DNA from: Paenibacillus sp. FSL R7-0345
Lineage (GTDB): Bacteria; Bacillota; Bacilli; Paenibacillales; Paenibacillaceae
Length of the DNA stretch: 64,000 nucleotides
NCBI RefSeq assembly: GCF_038595055.1
Contig: NZ_CP152002.1
Location: 4,694,501 to 4,758,500 of the forward strand
Reading direction: 5' to 3'
Positions 8,317-16,790 of the stretch are shown here, piece by piece (position 1 is the stretch's first letter; each line of letters begins with the position of its first letter). The position numbers were made by a program, and so were the translations under genes. The notes under the pieces are model-generated. The model saw nothing but the letters and a program-made list of their open reading frames with translations. It was not told the origin of the DNA and ran no database searches.

Positions 8317-9537
8317 TCACCTCATCATCACCGTGACATTGCCTGCGGTCAGCATGATCGTAACGGCCAGGAAGAACATCAGGGATACGGCGGCCAGAGC
8401 GGCAAAGACATAAATCATGCTTTTGCCGATGGTCTGCAGACAGGATACGATCGGCGTCTCGCCGAGCGGCTGCATGACAGCTGCGGCCACATTGTAGATC
8501 AGCGCCAGAATCAGAATTTTGATCGCCGGAAACGCACACAGGAACAGGATGATGATGACGCCCGAGAGCCCGATTGCATTCTTTACCAGCAGTGAAGCCG
8601 AGATGACGGTATCGGTGGCATCCGCGAACATTTTGCCGATGACCGGTACGAAATTTCCGGTAATGTACTTGGCGGCGCGGATCGTCACACCGTCTGTCAC
8701 CGAGCTGGTGATGCCCCTGACCGAAATGACGCCGAGGAACACAGTCAGCAGGACTCCCAGCAGCCCGGCCCCGACATTGCGCAGCAGGTTTGCCAGCTGG
8801 GTCAGCTTGTATTTGTCCGACATGGCGCTCACCAGATGCAGCACCGCCGAGAAAAAGAGCAGCGGGAACACAATCGTGTGAATCAGCGTGCCGACTGTAT
8901 GAATCATGAACACAATCAGCGGATGCGTAACGGAAACGGTAACGATGTTGCCCATTGAGGCGAGAAGCGCGAACAGCAGCGGAATCATCGCCATCATGAA
9001 GTCAATCATCCGGTCGATCGCATCCTTCGCGTAGCCGATGGCAATGTTGAAGCTGTTGACGGCGATGACGAGCACAACCATGTAACAGAGCATATAAGCG
9101 ATTTTGCTGACAGCCTTGCGTTCAAAAGCGGTCTGCAGCGTCTCCAGAATCATGCTGAGCACGCTGACCATAACGATCGTAACCAGCAGCTTGCCGTTGT
9201 AGAGCACCTCATGCCACATGAATTTACCCAGTCCGGAAAGGACACTGGCGAAGCTGAGACCGTCCTCGCCGGGAAGCAGCATATCCATCAGCGACGGGGT
9301 CTGCCCGTCCGGGAAGAATCCGCCGTACTCCGTCATCAGCTGGTCCCAGTAAGACTCCACTCCGTCCAGCGGCAGATTCTCCACCTGTCCCTTGACCCAG
9401 CCGTCTACGGGTGAGGAGGTGCCTCCTGAAGCCTGCGGAGCGCCGGTTGCCGCGGCCGTTTCCCCGCACCAGAGCAGCAGCAGAAAGGGCAGAAGCAGCA
9501 GCAGTATTTTTATTTTAGGAATCTTGTGCACCTGCAC
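8317..9537 (-). CDS. spoIIIAE: Stage III sporulation protein AE
   Basis: A 406-residue multi-pass membrane protein with an N-terminal signal-like helix and about seven further hydrophobic segments from residue 105 on. SpoIIIAE is an essential part of the mother-cell to forespore channel. The frame opens at GTG 9537, but GTG 9531 has better spacing from the GAGAGGAG site, so the start is uncertain by two codons. Its place between spoIIIAD and spoIIIAF matches the family operon. Confidence 0.93.
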   Translation of the reverse strand: MQVHKIPKIKILLLLLPFLLLLWCGETAAATGAPQASGGTSSPVDGWVKGQVENLPLDGVESYWDQLMTEYGGFFPDGQTPSLMDMLLPGEDGLSFASVLSGLGKFMWHEVLYNGKLLVTIVMVSVLSMILETLQTAFERKAVSKIAYMLCYMVVLVIAVNSFNIAIGYAKDAIDRMIDFMMAMIPLLFALLASMGNIVTVSVTHPLIVFMIHTVGTLIHTIVFPLLFFSAVLHLVSAMSDKYKLTQLANLLRNVGAGLLGVLLTVFLGVISVRGITSSVTDGVTIRAAKYITGNFVPVIGKMFADATDTVISASLLVKNAIGLSGVIIILFLCAFPAIKILILALIYNVAAAVMQPLGETPIVSCLQTIGKSMIYVFAALAAVSLMFFLAVTIMLTAGNVTVMMR

Positions 9538-9583
9538 TCCTCTCTTCCCGCCTTTCTCCGGCTGCTCCCGCTCCGCCCGGGAT

Positions 9584-9973
9584 TCAGGCAGGCAGCAGCT
9601 TCATCACGGTTTCGATAATAATGCTGATGATCGGCACCGCCAGCACCATAATCAGCACCTTGCCGGCCAGCTCGATCTTGGAGGCGATGGACTCCTGCCC
9701 GGCATCACGCACAATTTGCGCTCCAAACTCTGCTATATAGGAAATTCCGATGATTTTGAACACCGTTTTGATGTAGATCATTTCCATTCCCGAGGACTCC
9801 GCCACCCGCTCCAGCGTCCCAAGGATTGTGCCGATCTTGCCGATCAGGAACAAGAAGATCAGAATGCCCGCTGCCGTAGTCAGCAGAAAGGCGAATATCG
9901 GCTTTTGCTCCTTCAGCACGAGGATCAGCACCGTCGACAACAGCCCGATTCCGACTACCTGAATAATTTCCAT
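9584..9973 (-). CDS. spoIIIAD: Stage III sporulation protein AD
   Basis: A 129-residue membrane protein with four predicted hydrophobic segments, including the segment EMIYIKTVFKIIGISYIAEF typical of the family. It is related to SpoIIIAC. It starts nine bases after the spoIIIAC stop. Role: membrane part of the SpoIIIA-SpoIIQ channel. Confidence 0.94.
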   Translation of the reverse strand: MEIIQVVGIGLLSTVLILVLKEQKPIFAFLLTTAAGILIFLFLIGKIGTILGTLERVAESSGMEMIYIKTVFKIIGISYIAEFGAQIVRDAGQESIASKIELAGKVLIMVLAVPIISIIIETVMKLLPA

Positions 9974-9982
9974 ACCGCCTGC

Positions 9983-10186
9983 CTACTGAAAAAGAAAAAT
10001 CGTTTTGATTTCCTGCAGCAGTCCGTCCAGCATCCGGATCACCATAAACAGCACGATGATAAATCCGACGATCGTTACCCAGTGGGCGATATCCTCTTTG
10101 CCCATCTGCTTGAGCACCGTATGGATCATGGCAATAATGATGCCGATGCCGGCGATTTGAAAAATCGCGTTGACCTCAATATTCAT
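9983..10186 (-). CDS. spoIIIAC: Stage III sporulation protein AC
   Basis: A 67-residue two-helix membrane protein (MNIEVNAIFQIAGIGIIIA... ending IKTIFLFQ), almost the B. subtilis length of 68. ATG 10186 is chosen because a GAGGTG ribosome site lies six bases upstream; the frame's GTG at 10195 falls inside that site. A small subunit of the sporulation channel complex. Confidence 0.93.
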   Translation of the reverse strand: MNIEVNAIFQIAGIGIIIAMIHTVLKQMGKEDIAHWVTIVGFIIVLFMVIRMLDGLLQEIKTIFLFQ

Positions 10187-10199
10187 TCCTGGCACCTCG

Positions 10200-10718
10200 C
10201 TAAAAGATCAAAATGACGATCAGTACTCCAAGCAGCAGACCCAGGCTTTTGCTCATTTTTTCATATTTGCCCTGATCTTCTCTGGCCGCTGTCTCCTCCT
10301 GCTTCAATTGCTGCAAAGCCAGCGCAATATGCGTGCTCTGATTCGACCTGTCGCTTGTGCCCAGCGTGCAGCTCAGCTGGCGGAGAATTTCCTTCTCCGC
10401 ACCCTTCAGGGCGGCAGACCGGAAATGCAGCTCCATCGCCCGCTTAAAAGCCTCCTCGGCACTATGGTCCAGCGGCGGGCTCATCTCATCGGCAGCGGCG
10501 GTAAAGAAGGCCTGCAGCGGCCCCTTTGACTGCTGCCCGATCCGGCGCAGCGCTTCCGGCAGCGGAGTGTAGCCGTAGAGAATTTCGGTCTCCAGCCGCT
10601 GCAGTGCAGCAATCAGCCCCCTGATGTTCCGCGGCCTGTCTGCATACTGGGCAGCCCGGGTGAACCCGGCCAGCGTACCGGCCAGCACGACCAGCACGGC
10701 ACCCAGCAGTTTAAGCAC
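10200..10718 (-). CDS. spoIIIAB: Stage III sporulation protein AB
   Basis: A 172-residue protein with a membrane helix at each end and a helical middle (RPRNIRGLIAALQRLETEI). The start GTG 10718 gives MLKLLGAVLVVLAG, matching the B. subtilis start MLKLLGAV, and lies seven bases from an AAGGCGGT site; an upstream GTG at 10727 overlaps that site. It overlaps the spoIIIAA end by eight bases, so translation is probably coupled. The fold is related to type II/IV secretion GspF proteins. Confidence 0.92.
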   Translation of the reverse strand: MLKLLGAVLVVLAGTLAGFTRAAQYADRPRNIRGLIAALQRLETEILYGYTPLPEALRRIGQQSKGPLQAFFTAAADEMSPPLDHSAEEAFKRAMELHFRSAALKGAEKEILRQLSCTLGTSDRSNQSTHIALALQQLKQEETAAREDQGKYEKMSKSLGLLLGVLIVILIF

Positions 10719-11703
10719 GGCGTTCACCGCCTTGCTGCTCTTCCGGCGTAATGAGGAGCAGCCCGCGCTTCTGCCCGTCCAGAATGCGGAAGGTCAGTCC
10801 TGCCTCGGTGCGGTGCAGGATGACATACCGCTCGAACATCCGGTGCTCCAGCAGCCCCCCGAGGCCCGGACGCCGGGCCAGCTCGGCCACTTCTTTGCCG
10901 TGAGCCGTTGCTACCACGGAGATTCCGGCATGCAGCGCTTCCGTCACCGCCTCGGCATCCTCATGGCGGCCGATTTCATCGGCGACCAGCACCTCGGGCG
11001 AGAGGGAGCGGATCATCATCATCATCCCCTCTGCTTTCGGGCAGCCGTCGAGGATGTCGGTGCGCGGTCCGACATCAAAGGCCGGGATGCCGCGGCGGCT
11101 GCCGGCGATTTCAGAGCGCTCGTCGACGATGCCGACCTTGAGGCCGGGGCGGCTGCCTTCCGGGCTGCCGGCCGAGATCTGCCTGGCGAGATCACGCAGC
11201 AGCGTGGTCTTGCCGTGCTGCGGCGGCGAGAGGATCAGCGTATGCAGGATCCGCTGCCGCCCCCGCTCTACCAGATAGGGCAGCACGCTGTCGGCGATGC
11301 CTGGAAGCTCACGGGCAATCCGGACATTGAAGCCGGTAATGTCGCGCAGATGCTCCACACCGCCTCCGCTGAGCACCGTCCGACCGGAAAGGCCGATCCG
11401 GTGTCCGCCGGGGATGGTGATGAAGCCCTTGCGCAGCTCCTCTTCCATCGTATAGAGGGAGTGATTGCTGATGAGATCAAGCAGCCGGTGCGTATCCTCC
11501 CGGCTTGGCTTGTACGCTTCTGCGGGATGCTGGGTCAGGCTGCCGCTTTCGCAGAGGAAATGGTATCTGCCGGAGTAGTTAATCTCCAGCGGGCGACCTT
11601 CCCGGACTCTGATCTCCTCAAGCTTCGCCAGAAGAGGGGCCGGAAGTCCGCTCAATAGCACTCTTACTTTTTCGGGAAACAGGAAAAGCCAGTCGTTAGC
11701 CAT
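10711..11703 (-). CDS. spoIIIAA: Stage III sporulation protein AA, ATPase
   Basis: A 330-residue AAA/secretion-type ATPase. The Walker A segment is LSPPQHGKTTLLRDLARQI and Walker B is SPEVLVADEIG; the R-rich C-terminal domain follows. It is thought to energise the SpoIIIA channel in the mother cell. ATG 11703 (MANDWLFLFPEK) has a GGGGG site at spacing eight; an in-frame start at 11718 lacks one. It heads the eight-gene operon. Sequences loosely like a sigma-E promoter lie 30-80 bases upstream, but I cannot fix them with confidence. Confidence 0.93.
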   Translation of the reverse strand: MANDWLFLFPEKVRVLLSGLPAPLLAKLEEIRVREGRPLEINYSGRYHFLCESGSLTQHPAEAYKPSREDTHRLLDLISNHSLYTMEEELRKGFITIPGGHRIGLSGRTVLSGGGVEHLRDITGFNVRIARELPGIADSVLPYLVERGRQRILHTLILSPPQHGKTTLLRDLARQISAGSPEGSRPGLKVGIVDERSEIAGSRRGIPAFDVGPRTDILDGCPKAEGMMMMIRSLSPEVLVADEIGRHEDAEAVTEALHAGISVVATAHGKEVAELARRPGLGGLLEHRMFERYVILHRTEAGLTFRILDGQKRGLLLITPEEQQGGERRA

Positions 11704-11786
11704 ACAATGTACCCCCAAGCTGTCCTCTACTTTTATAGCTTTATTCCATATTTATGCTTGTACCTGAGCTTTATGCCTATCATCTA

Positions 11787-12050
11787 TCATTTTTTCAGAA
11801 TCCCGATTAAGAGAAAGGCCACCCCGCAGCCGATCCAGCCCAGCTTGCCCCAGGACAGCTCCTGCGCCATCCCCGTAAGCCCGATAGCCGTCGTCAGAAT
11901 CAGAATCGTCGGCCCTACCAGAGCCAGTCCTGAATTGACTGCCAGCGCCTTGTCCACCTGGTTCAGCCTCAGCATGATCAGCGCCGCCGTAATCTCTACA
12001 CTGCCGGACAGCAGCCGTAATATCGCCATCCAGCTTACATACTTGTCCAA
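11787..12050 (-). CDS. yqhV: YqhV family (DUF2619) membrane protein
   Basis: An 87-residue protein with two or three hydrophobic segments (about 8-25, 36-58, 66-85). Length, sequence style and position directly before spoIIIAA match B. subtilis YqhV. It starts at TTG 12050 with a GGAG site nine bases upstream. Function unknown; co-expression with the spoIIIA genes suggests a sporulation role but this is only inference. Confidence 0.82.
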   Translation of the reverse strand: MDKYVSWMAILRLLSGSVEITAALIMLRLNQVDKALAVNSGLALVGPTILILTTAIGLTGMAQELSWGKLGWIGCGVAFLLIGILKK

Positions 12051-12282
12051 TCTGTTCAGCTCCTTTTATTCCAAATCTGCTGTTACCCATGGATATGCGC
12101 AAGCTGGCCACTTTAGACAAGCGAAAATAGGATCCTCTGCAGCCGGAGTGTGAAAGAAATCATAGAAAAACTATCTATAAAAAAATATCATCAGTGTGAT
12201 AAAATTATTTTGTTATTTTGTTGCCGGGAAATAGAAGCGTATAACGTTGGATAGACTAAGAAAAAAAGAGGGGAATTTCAGC

Positions 12283-13149
12283 ATGCAAGTTCGTAATCTC
12301 GTAGTACCGCTAGTATCAAGCAGTGTAGCCAGGCAGGTTAAAGATGTGGCTGTTATTATTCTTTCAGCTTTTCTGGTAGCAAGCGGCCTCCGGCTGTTTC
12401 TTATTCCGCACCAGCTGCTGAGCGGAGGGGTGGCAGGGACGGCTTCCATTATCGGCTATCTTACGAATCCCAAATATATTTCGCTGTACTATTTTGCAAT
12501 CAACTTTCCGATTCTGCTCTGGGGCTTTGTGGCCGTAGGCAAAAAATATATTTGTCTGAGCATGCTGTCCGTCATAGCGACGACCTGGTTCCTGACTGTC
12601 ATTCCGGTCATCAAGCTGACCAAGGATCCGATTCTGGCCAGTATTTTCGGCGGGGTGATCATAGCCTGCGGGGTAGGGTTTTCGCTGCGCGCGGGAGGCT
12701 CTTCCGGGGGATTTGACATTCTTGGCTCGATTATTACACGCAAACGCGATATTCCGATGGGGACCGTACTGTTCGTGATGGATGGACTGGTGATCCTGAG
12801 CCTCGGCTTTTTCAAAAGCTGGGATTCCGCCCTCTATGCAATGCTCTGTATTTTCGTAAAAAGCCGGGTCGTGGATATGATTCATATCCGTCACGTCAAG
12901 CTGACCTGCTTCATCGTCACGAAAGAGCGGGAAAAGATGCTGAGCCGGCTCACCCAGCTGCCCCACGGGGTCACTGTAGTCAACGCGGAGGGCGGTTACA
13001 GCCATGAGGGCAATACGATGCTGATGACCGTAACGACACGCTATGAGCTGGCCGAGCTGCGCAAGACGATTCTTGAAACCGATCCGAAATCGTTCGTGAA
13101 CGTGCTGGAGACGGTGGAGATCGTGGGCCGGTTCCGGCGGCTGAGTTAG
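12283..13149 (+). CDS. YitT family (DUF2179) membrane protein
   Basis: A 288-residue protein with an N-terminal membrane part of about five or six helices (12-180), containing the conserved IACGVGFSLRAGGSSGGFDI segment, and a C-terminal cytosolic DUF2179 domain (about 200-285). YitT proteins are of unknown transport or signalling function. ATG 12283 follows GAGGGG; the open frame extends to a TTG at 12247 without support. It is divergent from yqhV and ends before a clear terminator. It begins the block inserted between yqhV and efp relative to B. subtilis. Confidence 0.87.
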   Translation: MQVRNLVVPLVSSSVARQVKDVAVIILSAFLVASGLRLFLIPHQLLSGGVAGTASIIGYLTNPKYISLYYFAINFPILLWGFVAVGKKYICLSMLSVIATTWFLTVIPVIKLTKDPILASIFGGVIIACGVGFSLRAGGSSGGFDILGSIITRKRDIPMGTVLFVMDGLVILSLGFFKSWDSALYAMLCIFVKSRVVDMIHIRHVKLTCFIVTKEREKMLSRLTQLPHGVTVVNAEGGYSHEGNTMLMTVTTRYELAELRKTILETDPKSFVNVLETVEIVGRFRRLS

Positions 13150-13202
13150 CTGAATAGTGATTTTATAATCCAATTTAAGGGTTGAGCCGTGACTCCAGAG
13201 TA

Positions 13203-13258
13203 ATTTGGACTTCCGGCCGCTGTTGTCTGCAGATTTCTTGATTTGTACAGTTCCAAAT
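13203..13258. repeat. ATTTGG...CCAAAT element, short copy
   Basis: Bounded by AATTTGGA and TCCAAATT, and containing the 19-base core CTTCCGGCCGCTGTTGTCT (13210-13228), which occurs exactly again at 60031-60049. This copy is 56 bases; the other is 105. It lies in the 535-bp space between the yitT-like gene and lysC. Confidence 0.6.
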
Positions 13259-13298
13259 TCTCTTACTCCACTCCCCCTTTATGTAAATAAAAATAAAC

Positions 13299-13342
13299 GC
13301 CTGCATTCCGCTATAAGTAGTGGTTTGCAGGCTTTTTCTTTT
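13299..13342 (+). terminator. Terminator of the YitT-family gene
   Basis: GCCTGCA (13299-13305) pairs with TGCAGGC (13326-13332), followed by TTTTTCTTTT. It lies 150 bases after the stop codon. Confidence 0.7.
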
Positions 13343-13365
13343 GCCAAATTCCTTTCATAGATATG

Positions 13366-13548
13366 TAACGGACTCAGATGACGTTATCTCCGTAAATTCC
13401 CGCTACTGCGGAAACTAACGGACACCAGGGGCGTTAGTTGCGACCCGAACGGTCATATCCGGGCTTTTCGGCGCAACTAACGTCATCTGTGTCCGTTAGA
13501 GCAGGAAATTGCTAGGAAAGTACGCAATAACGCCTCCTGAGTCCGTTA
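13366..13548. repeat. Nested TAACGGAC/GTCCGTTA palindrome element
   Basis: An outer pair, TAACGGACTCAG (13366-13377) with CTGAGTCCGTTA (13537-13548), encloses an inner pair, TAACGGACA (13416-13424) with TGTCCGTTA (13490-13498), which in turn holds CGTTAGTTGCG/CGCAACTAACG arms. No open reading frame of note crosses it. A related element is at 33740-33880. Confidence 0.7.
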
Positions 13549-13629
13549 CAGCAACCGGCGGCACAGCGCAGCACATTATTGCAGCATATTGACGGATACG
13601 CCGTCCTAAAGCGTATGGTATTTTCACCT

Positions 13630-13670
13630 AAAAAAAGATGCTCCCCCAGCCCTCAGGCTGAAGAAGCATC
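13630..13670 (-). terminator. Terminator of the aspartokinase gene
   Basis: On the minus strand GATGCT/AGCATC arms (13637-13642, 13665-13670) with an inner CAGCC/GGCTG stem are followed by seven T (13636-13630), just after the lysC stop. Confidence 0.8.
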
Positions 13671-13684
13671 CCTATTTTAAATAC

Positions 13685-14950
13685 TTATCTGCGGTCCTTA
13701 GGTCCGCCTACAAAGGCCTGCTCTTCTGTATCCAGGTTATAGGCAGTGTGCAGCGCCTGAATAATCTGCGGCAGGTTGCCTGATTCAACAACGCAGGAAA
13801 CCTTGATTTCCGAGGTGCTGACCATCTTGATGCTGACGCCCTGGCTGGAGATTACTTCGAACATCTGTGCAGCTACACCCGGATGGCTGACCATGCCTGC
13901 ACCGACAATCGATACTTTGACCAGGTTATCTTCCGAGGTTACTTCACGGTAAGGCAGCTCGCTGTGCAGCTCTTCAATCACTTCCTTCGCCCGGTCCAGA
14001 TCGCCCAGCCCTACTGTAAAGGAAAAATCGGCTGTGCCGTTCTGGACACCGCTCTGTACGATAATATCCACGTCAACGCCTTCAGCAGCCAGCTTGCCGA
14101 ATACCTGGGCAAGGACGCCCGGCACATCCGGCACTCCCAGAATACTGATCCGTGCCACGTTTTTGTCAAACGCAATCCCGCTTACTACAACTCCCTGTTC
14201 CATGCTTGCTTCCTCCTTCACAACAGTACCTTCATTATGATTAAAGCTCGATCTGACGACCAGCTTCACTTGATATCTCTTGGCATATTCTACAGCCCGG
14301 GGATGGAGTACCGCTGCGCCCAGATTGGCCAGCTCCAGCATCTCGTCATAGGAGATTTCCTTCAGCTTGCGTGCCTTCTTCACAATACGCGGGTCGGTGG
14401 AATAGATGCCGTCCACATCGGTATAAATTTCGCAGACGTCCGCTTTGATTGCAGCTGCCAGTGCTACTGCCGTTGTATCGGAGCCTCCGCGTCCCAGCGT
14501 CGTAATCTCGCCGTCCAGCGTCATGCCCTGGAAGCCTGCCACAATAACGATCTGTTCGCGTTCCAGCGACTCCAGCACACGCCGCGGCACAATTTCGTTA
14601 ATCCGGGCCCGGCCGTGAGTTTCATCTGTACGGAAGCCTGCCTGCCAGCCTGTATATGAGACGGCATTTCTGCCGATCCCGTGCAGGGCGATGGACAGCA
14701 GCGCAACAGAGATCTGTTCGCCTGTTGTCATCAGCATATCCATTTCGCGCGCCGGCGGCTGTTCATTCAGCGCCTTTGCCTGATCGATCAGATCATCGGT
14801 AGTGTCTCCCATAGCGGATACAACCACAACGCAGCGGTGCCCTTCATCCTGCTTCTCTGCGATGCGCTTAGCGACCCGTTTCATACGTTCAATGTCGCCG
14901 ACGGAGCTGCCTCCGAATTTCATGACATAAAGTGACAAAGTTCCATTCAC
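13685..14950 (-). CDS. lysC: Aspartate kinase, LysC type (alpha subunit, with internal beta start)
   Basis: A protein of about 420 residues with an N-terminal kinase domain (KFGGSSVG start; FQGMTLDGEITTLGRGGSDTTAVALAAA split motif around 135-165) and two C-terminal ACT domains (about 265-400). It makes aspartyl phosphate for lysine, threonine, methionine and, through dipicolinate, spores. The start is uncertain: GTG 14950 touches the AGGGAG site, whereas TTG 14938 (MSLYVMKFGG) has spacing 11 and fits the B. subtilis N-terminus. A strong internal start at 14203 probably yields a separate ACT-only beta subunit. No lysine riboswitch is seen in the short leader. Confidence 0.93.
   Translation of the reverse strand: MNGTLSLYVMKFGGSSVGDIERMKRVAKRIAEKQDEGHRCVVVVSAMGDTTDDLIDQAKALNEQPPAREMDMLMTTGEQISVALLSIALHGIGRNAVSYTGWQAGFRTDETHGRARINEIVPRRVLESLEREQIVIVAGFQGMTLDGEITTLGRGGSDTTAVALAAAIKADVCEIYTDVDGIYSTDPRIVKKARKLKEISYDEMLELANLGAAVLHPRAVEYAKRYQVKLVVRSSFNHNEGTVVKEEASMEQGVVVSGIAFDKNVARISILGVPDVPGVLAQVFGKLAAEGVDVDIIVQSGVQNGTADFSFTVGLGDLDRAKEVIEELHSELPYREVTSEDNLVKVSIVGAGMVSHPGVAAQMFEVISSQGVSIKMVSTSEIKVSCVVESGNLPQIIQALHTAYNLDTEEQAFVGGPKDRR
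14201..14220 (-). promoter_or_regulatory. Internal ribosome site and ATG for the aspartokinase beta subunit
   Basis: On the minus strand AAGGAGG lies eight bases before an in-frame ATG at 14203 (codon 250), giving a 172-residue product starting MEQGVVVSGIAF. In B. subtilis aspartokinase II the beta subunit starts at the equivalent methionine of the same frame (MEQNLIVRGIAF), so the same arrangement is very likely here. Confidence 0.8.
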
Positions 14951-15134
14951 TCCCTATTTCGCTCTATGTAGCTCATATTTTGGTTTACCGCTTTAACCCA
15001 GTATAATACGAAAATGACATCAAGCGTTAATGGTTTCACAAAAAAATGCGCCCATTTTCTGAATATCCGCAAACTATAGGATATACTTAGAGCCGGGCCC
15101 GCATACAGCCATGCGCTTTACAAGGAGGAATATC

Positions 15135-15809
15135 ATGTCGCCGAGAAACGTCCAGAAGGACCTGCAGCTGAGAAAAGAACGCATTGAGCACATACTGGAT
15201 GCCGCCCTGCAGACCATCGCCAAACGCGGAATAGATTCGACCAATATCAAGGATATTGCCCGGGAGGCCAATCTTAGCGTGGGCAATATTTATAACTATT
15301 TTTCCTCCAAGGATGACATTTTCAGCGAGGTGCTGCTGCGCGGGCAGACAGCGTACGGCACGACACTGGAGGATCTGGCTTCGCTTGATGCAGACCCGCG
15401 TATCAAGCTGCTTGAGTTCTGCAAAGGCTGGCTGTCCAATGAGAGCAACTGGGCCTTCACTATTATGCTGCAGAGCATCCGTACCAATCAGACCGTTAAC
15501 CCGGAGATCAGGGCGGCCGCCACACAGCGGTTTACCGGCAATCTGGAGCCGCTGGCGGAGATTATCCGGCAGGGACAGGCCGATGGAACGCTCATTGCCG
15601 GAGATTCCCGGCAGCTGGCTTTTTATTTTGTCAGCCTGATCCAGGGCCTCACCCTGCAGCTTGCCCCCGGCTATGAAATCCCCGTCCACATTAACCCTTC
15701 CGGCATCGTCGCACTGTTTCTGGCGGCAGATACGCCATTGCCGGAGACGGATCCTCGTACTGCGGCCAAGCTGTTCCGGTTCCATAATAAAAAAATGTTT
15801 GACAAGTGA
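15135..15809 (+). CDS. TetR/AcrR family transcriptional regulator
   Basis: A 224-residue protein with an N-terminal TetR helix-turn-helix (IKDIAREANLSVGNIYNYFSSKDDIFSEVL, residues about 37-66, quoted here in part as LSVGNIYNYFSSKDDIF) and a ligand-binding C-terminal part. ATG 15135 follows AAGGAGGA; an ATG at 15111 lacks a site. It lies directly upstream of, and in line with, the sulfonate-type importer operon, which it probably controls. The ligand is unknown. A partial palindrome TGACA-N9-TGTCA sits at its stop codon and could be an operator. Confidence 0.85.
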   Translation: MSPRNVQKDLQLRKERIEHILDAALQTIAKRGIDSTNIKDIAREANLSVGNIYNYFSSKDDIFSEVLLRGQTAYGTTLEDLASLDADPRIKLLEFCKGWLSNESNWAFTIMLQSIRTNQTVNPEIRAAATQRFTGNLEPLAEIIRQGQADGTLIAGDSRQLAFYFVSLIQGLTLQLAPGYEIPVHINPSGIVALFLAADTPLPETDPRTAAKLFRFHNKKMFDK

Positions 15810-15818
15810 GAAATGTCA
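15800..15818. promoter_or_regulatory. Possible operator (TGACA-N9-TGTCA)
   Basis: An inverted repeat overlapping the tetR stop codon and about 60 bases before a TATAAT at 15875-15880 that may be the -10 of the importer operon. Only five base pairs per arm, so the reading is weak. Confidence 0.22.
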
Positions 15819-15959
15819 TTGCTAATATATCGTCATAACAAAACGAATTGATGTTCAGTTTGTTAAAGACCATTATAATAGCGTGACTCTCTTTTTTTTA
15901 GCAATAATACCAAGTATTCATGTATGTATTATTAAATTAATGCGAAAGGAATGACTATC

Positions 15960-16736
15960 ATGGCCTCAGAGCTGCTTGTGATCGACGGACTGAGCAAAAC
16001 CTTCTCCGCCCCCGCGGGTGATGTGATTGCCTTGAACAACATCCGGCTGCAGGTCCGGAAAGGTGAATTTGTAACGATTATCGGCCCCAGCGGATGCGGC
16101 AAGAGCACCTTGCTCAAAATCGTCGCCGGGCTGGACACCCGTTACACGGGAACGGTTCTGCTGAACGGCAAGCCGATCGAAGGCCCAAGCATTGAGAAGG
16201 GGTTTATCTTTCAGGAGCCGCGGCTGTTCCCCTGGCTGACAGTGGAAAAGAACATCGCAGCCAATCTTTCCCTGAAAAATCCCCAGGTGCGCCAAAGGGT
16301 TAATGAGCTGATTGAGCTTGTACGGCTGCAGGGCTTCGAAAAATCCTATCCCCGGGAGCTGTCCGGCGGGATGGCACAGCGTGTATCCATTGCGAGAGCG
16401 CTGCTGCGTAACCCCGATGTGCTGCTGCTGGATGAGCCGTTTGGTGCACTGGATGCTTTTACCCGGACCCATATGCAGGAGGTTCTGCTTGATATCTGGC
16501 AGCGCAACGGGACGACCATGCTGTTCGTAACCCATGACCTGGACGAAGCCGTATTCCTCGGAGAACGGGTTGTCATTATGAATCCCCGTCCCGGGCATAT
16601 CCGCAGCGTGCTGCCGGTCGATCTCTCTTTTCCCCGCAAAAGATCGGGCACGGCCTTCCAGGAGATGCGCAGACTGGTGCTGAACGAATTTGAAAAGGTG
16701 GAAGAACCGCTCTACGACGTAGGCGGCGGAATATAG
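15960..16736 (+). CDS. Sulfonate/nitrate/taurine-type ABC transporter ATP-binding protein
   Basis: A 258-residue ATPase with Walker A GPSGCGKST (about 45), signature LSGGMAQRVSIARALL, and Walker B VLLLDEPFGALD, followed by a THDLDEAVFLGERVVIM switch region. It belongs to the SsuB/TauB/NrtD group. ATG 15960 is nine bases from an AAAGGA site; the frame's ATG at 15951 abuts that site. First gene of the importer operon, followed by SBP, two permeases and an FMN monooxygenase. Energises uptake at the membrane. Confidence 0.93.
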   Translation: MASELLVIDGLSKTFSAPAGDVIALNNIRLQVRKGEFVTIIGPSGCGKSTLLKIVAGLDTRYTGTVLLNGKPIEGPSIEKGFIFQEPRLFPWLTVEKNIAANLSLKNPQVRQRVNELIELVRLQGFEKSYPRELSGGMAQRVSIARALLRNPDVLLLDEPFGALDAFTRTHMQEVLLDIWQRNGTTMLFVTHDLDEAVFLGERVVIMNPRPGHIRSVLPVDLSFPRKRSGTAFQEMRRLVLNEFEKVEEPLYDVGGGI

Positions 16737-16790
16737 CAGGCACTGATTCTATTATAAAAAAGCTACATATCTAAAGGAGCGATAAAAACC

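Noticed and set aside
12247..12282. Upstream TTG start for the YitT-family gene
   Set aside because: No ribosome site; ATG 12283 has GAGGGG at suitable spacing.
14951..15134. Lysine riboswitch upstream of lysC
   Set aside because: The space shared with the divergent tetR gene is under 190 bases and shows no L-box-like conserved stems.
15951..15959. ATG 15951 as start of the importer ATPase
   Set aside because: It directly abuts the AAAGGA site, leaving no spacing; ATG 15960 fits.
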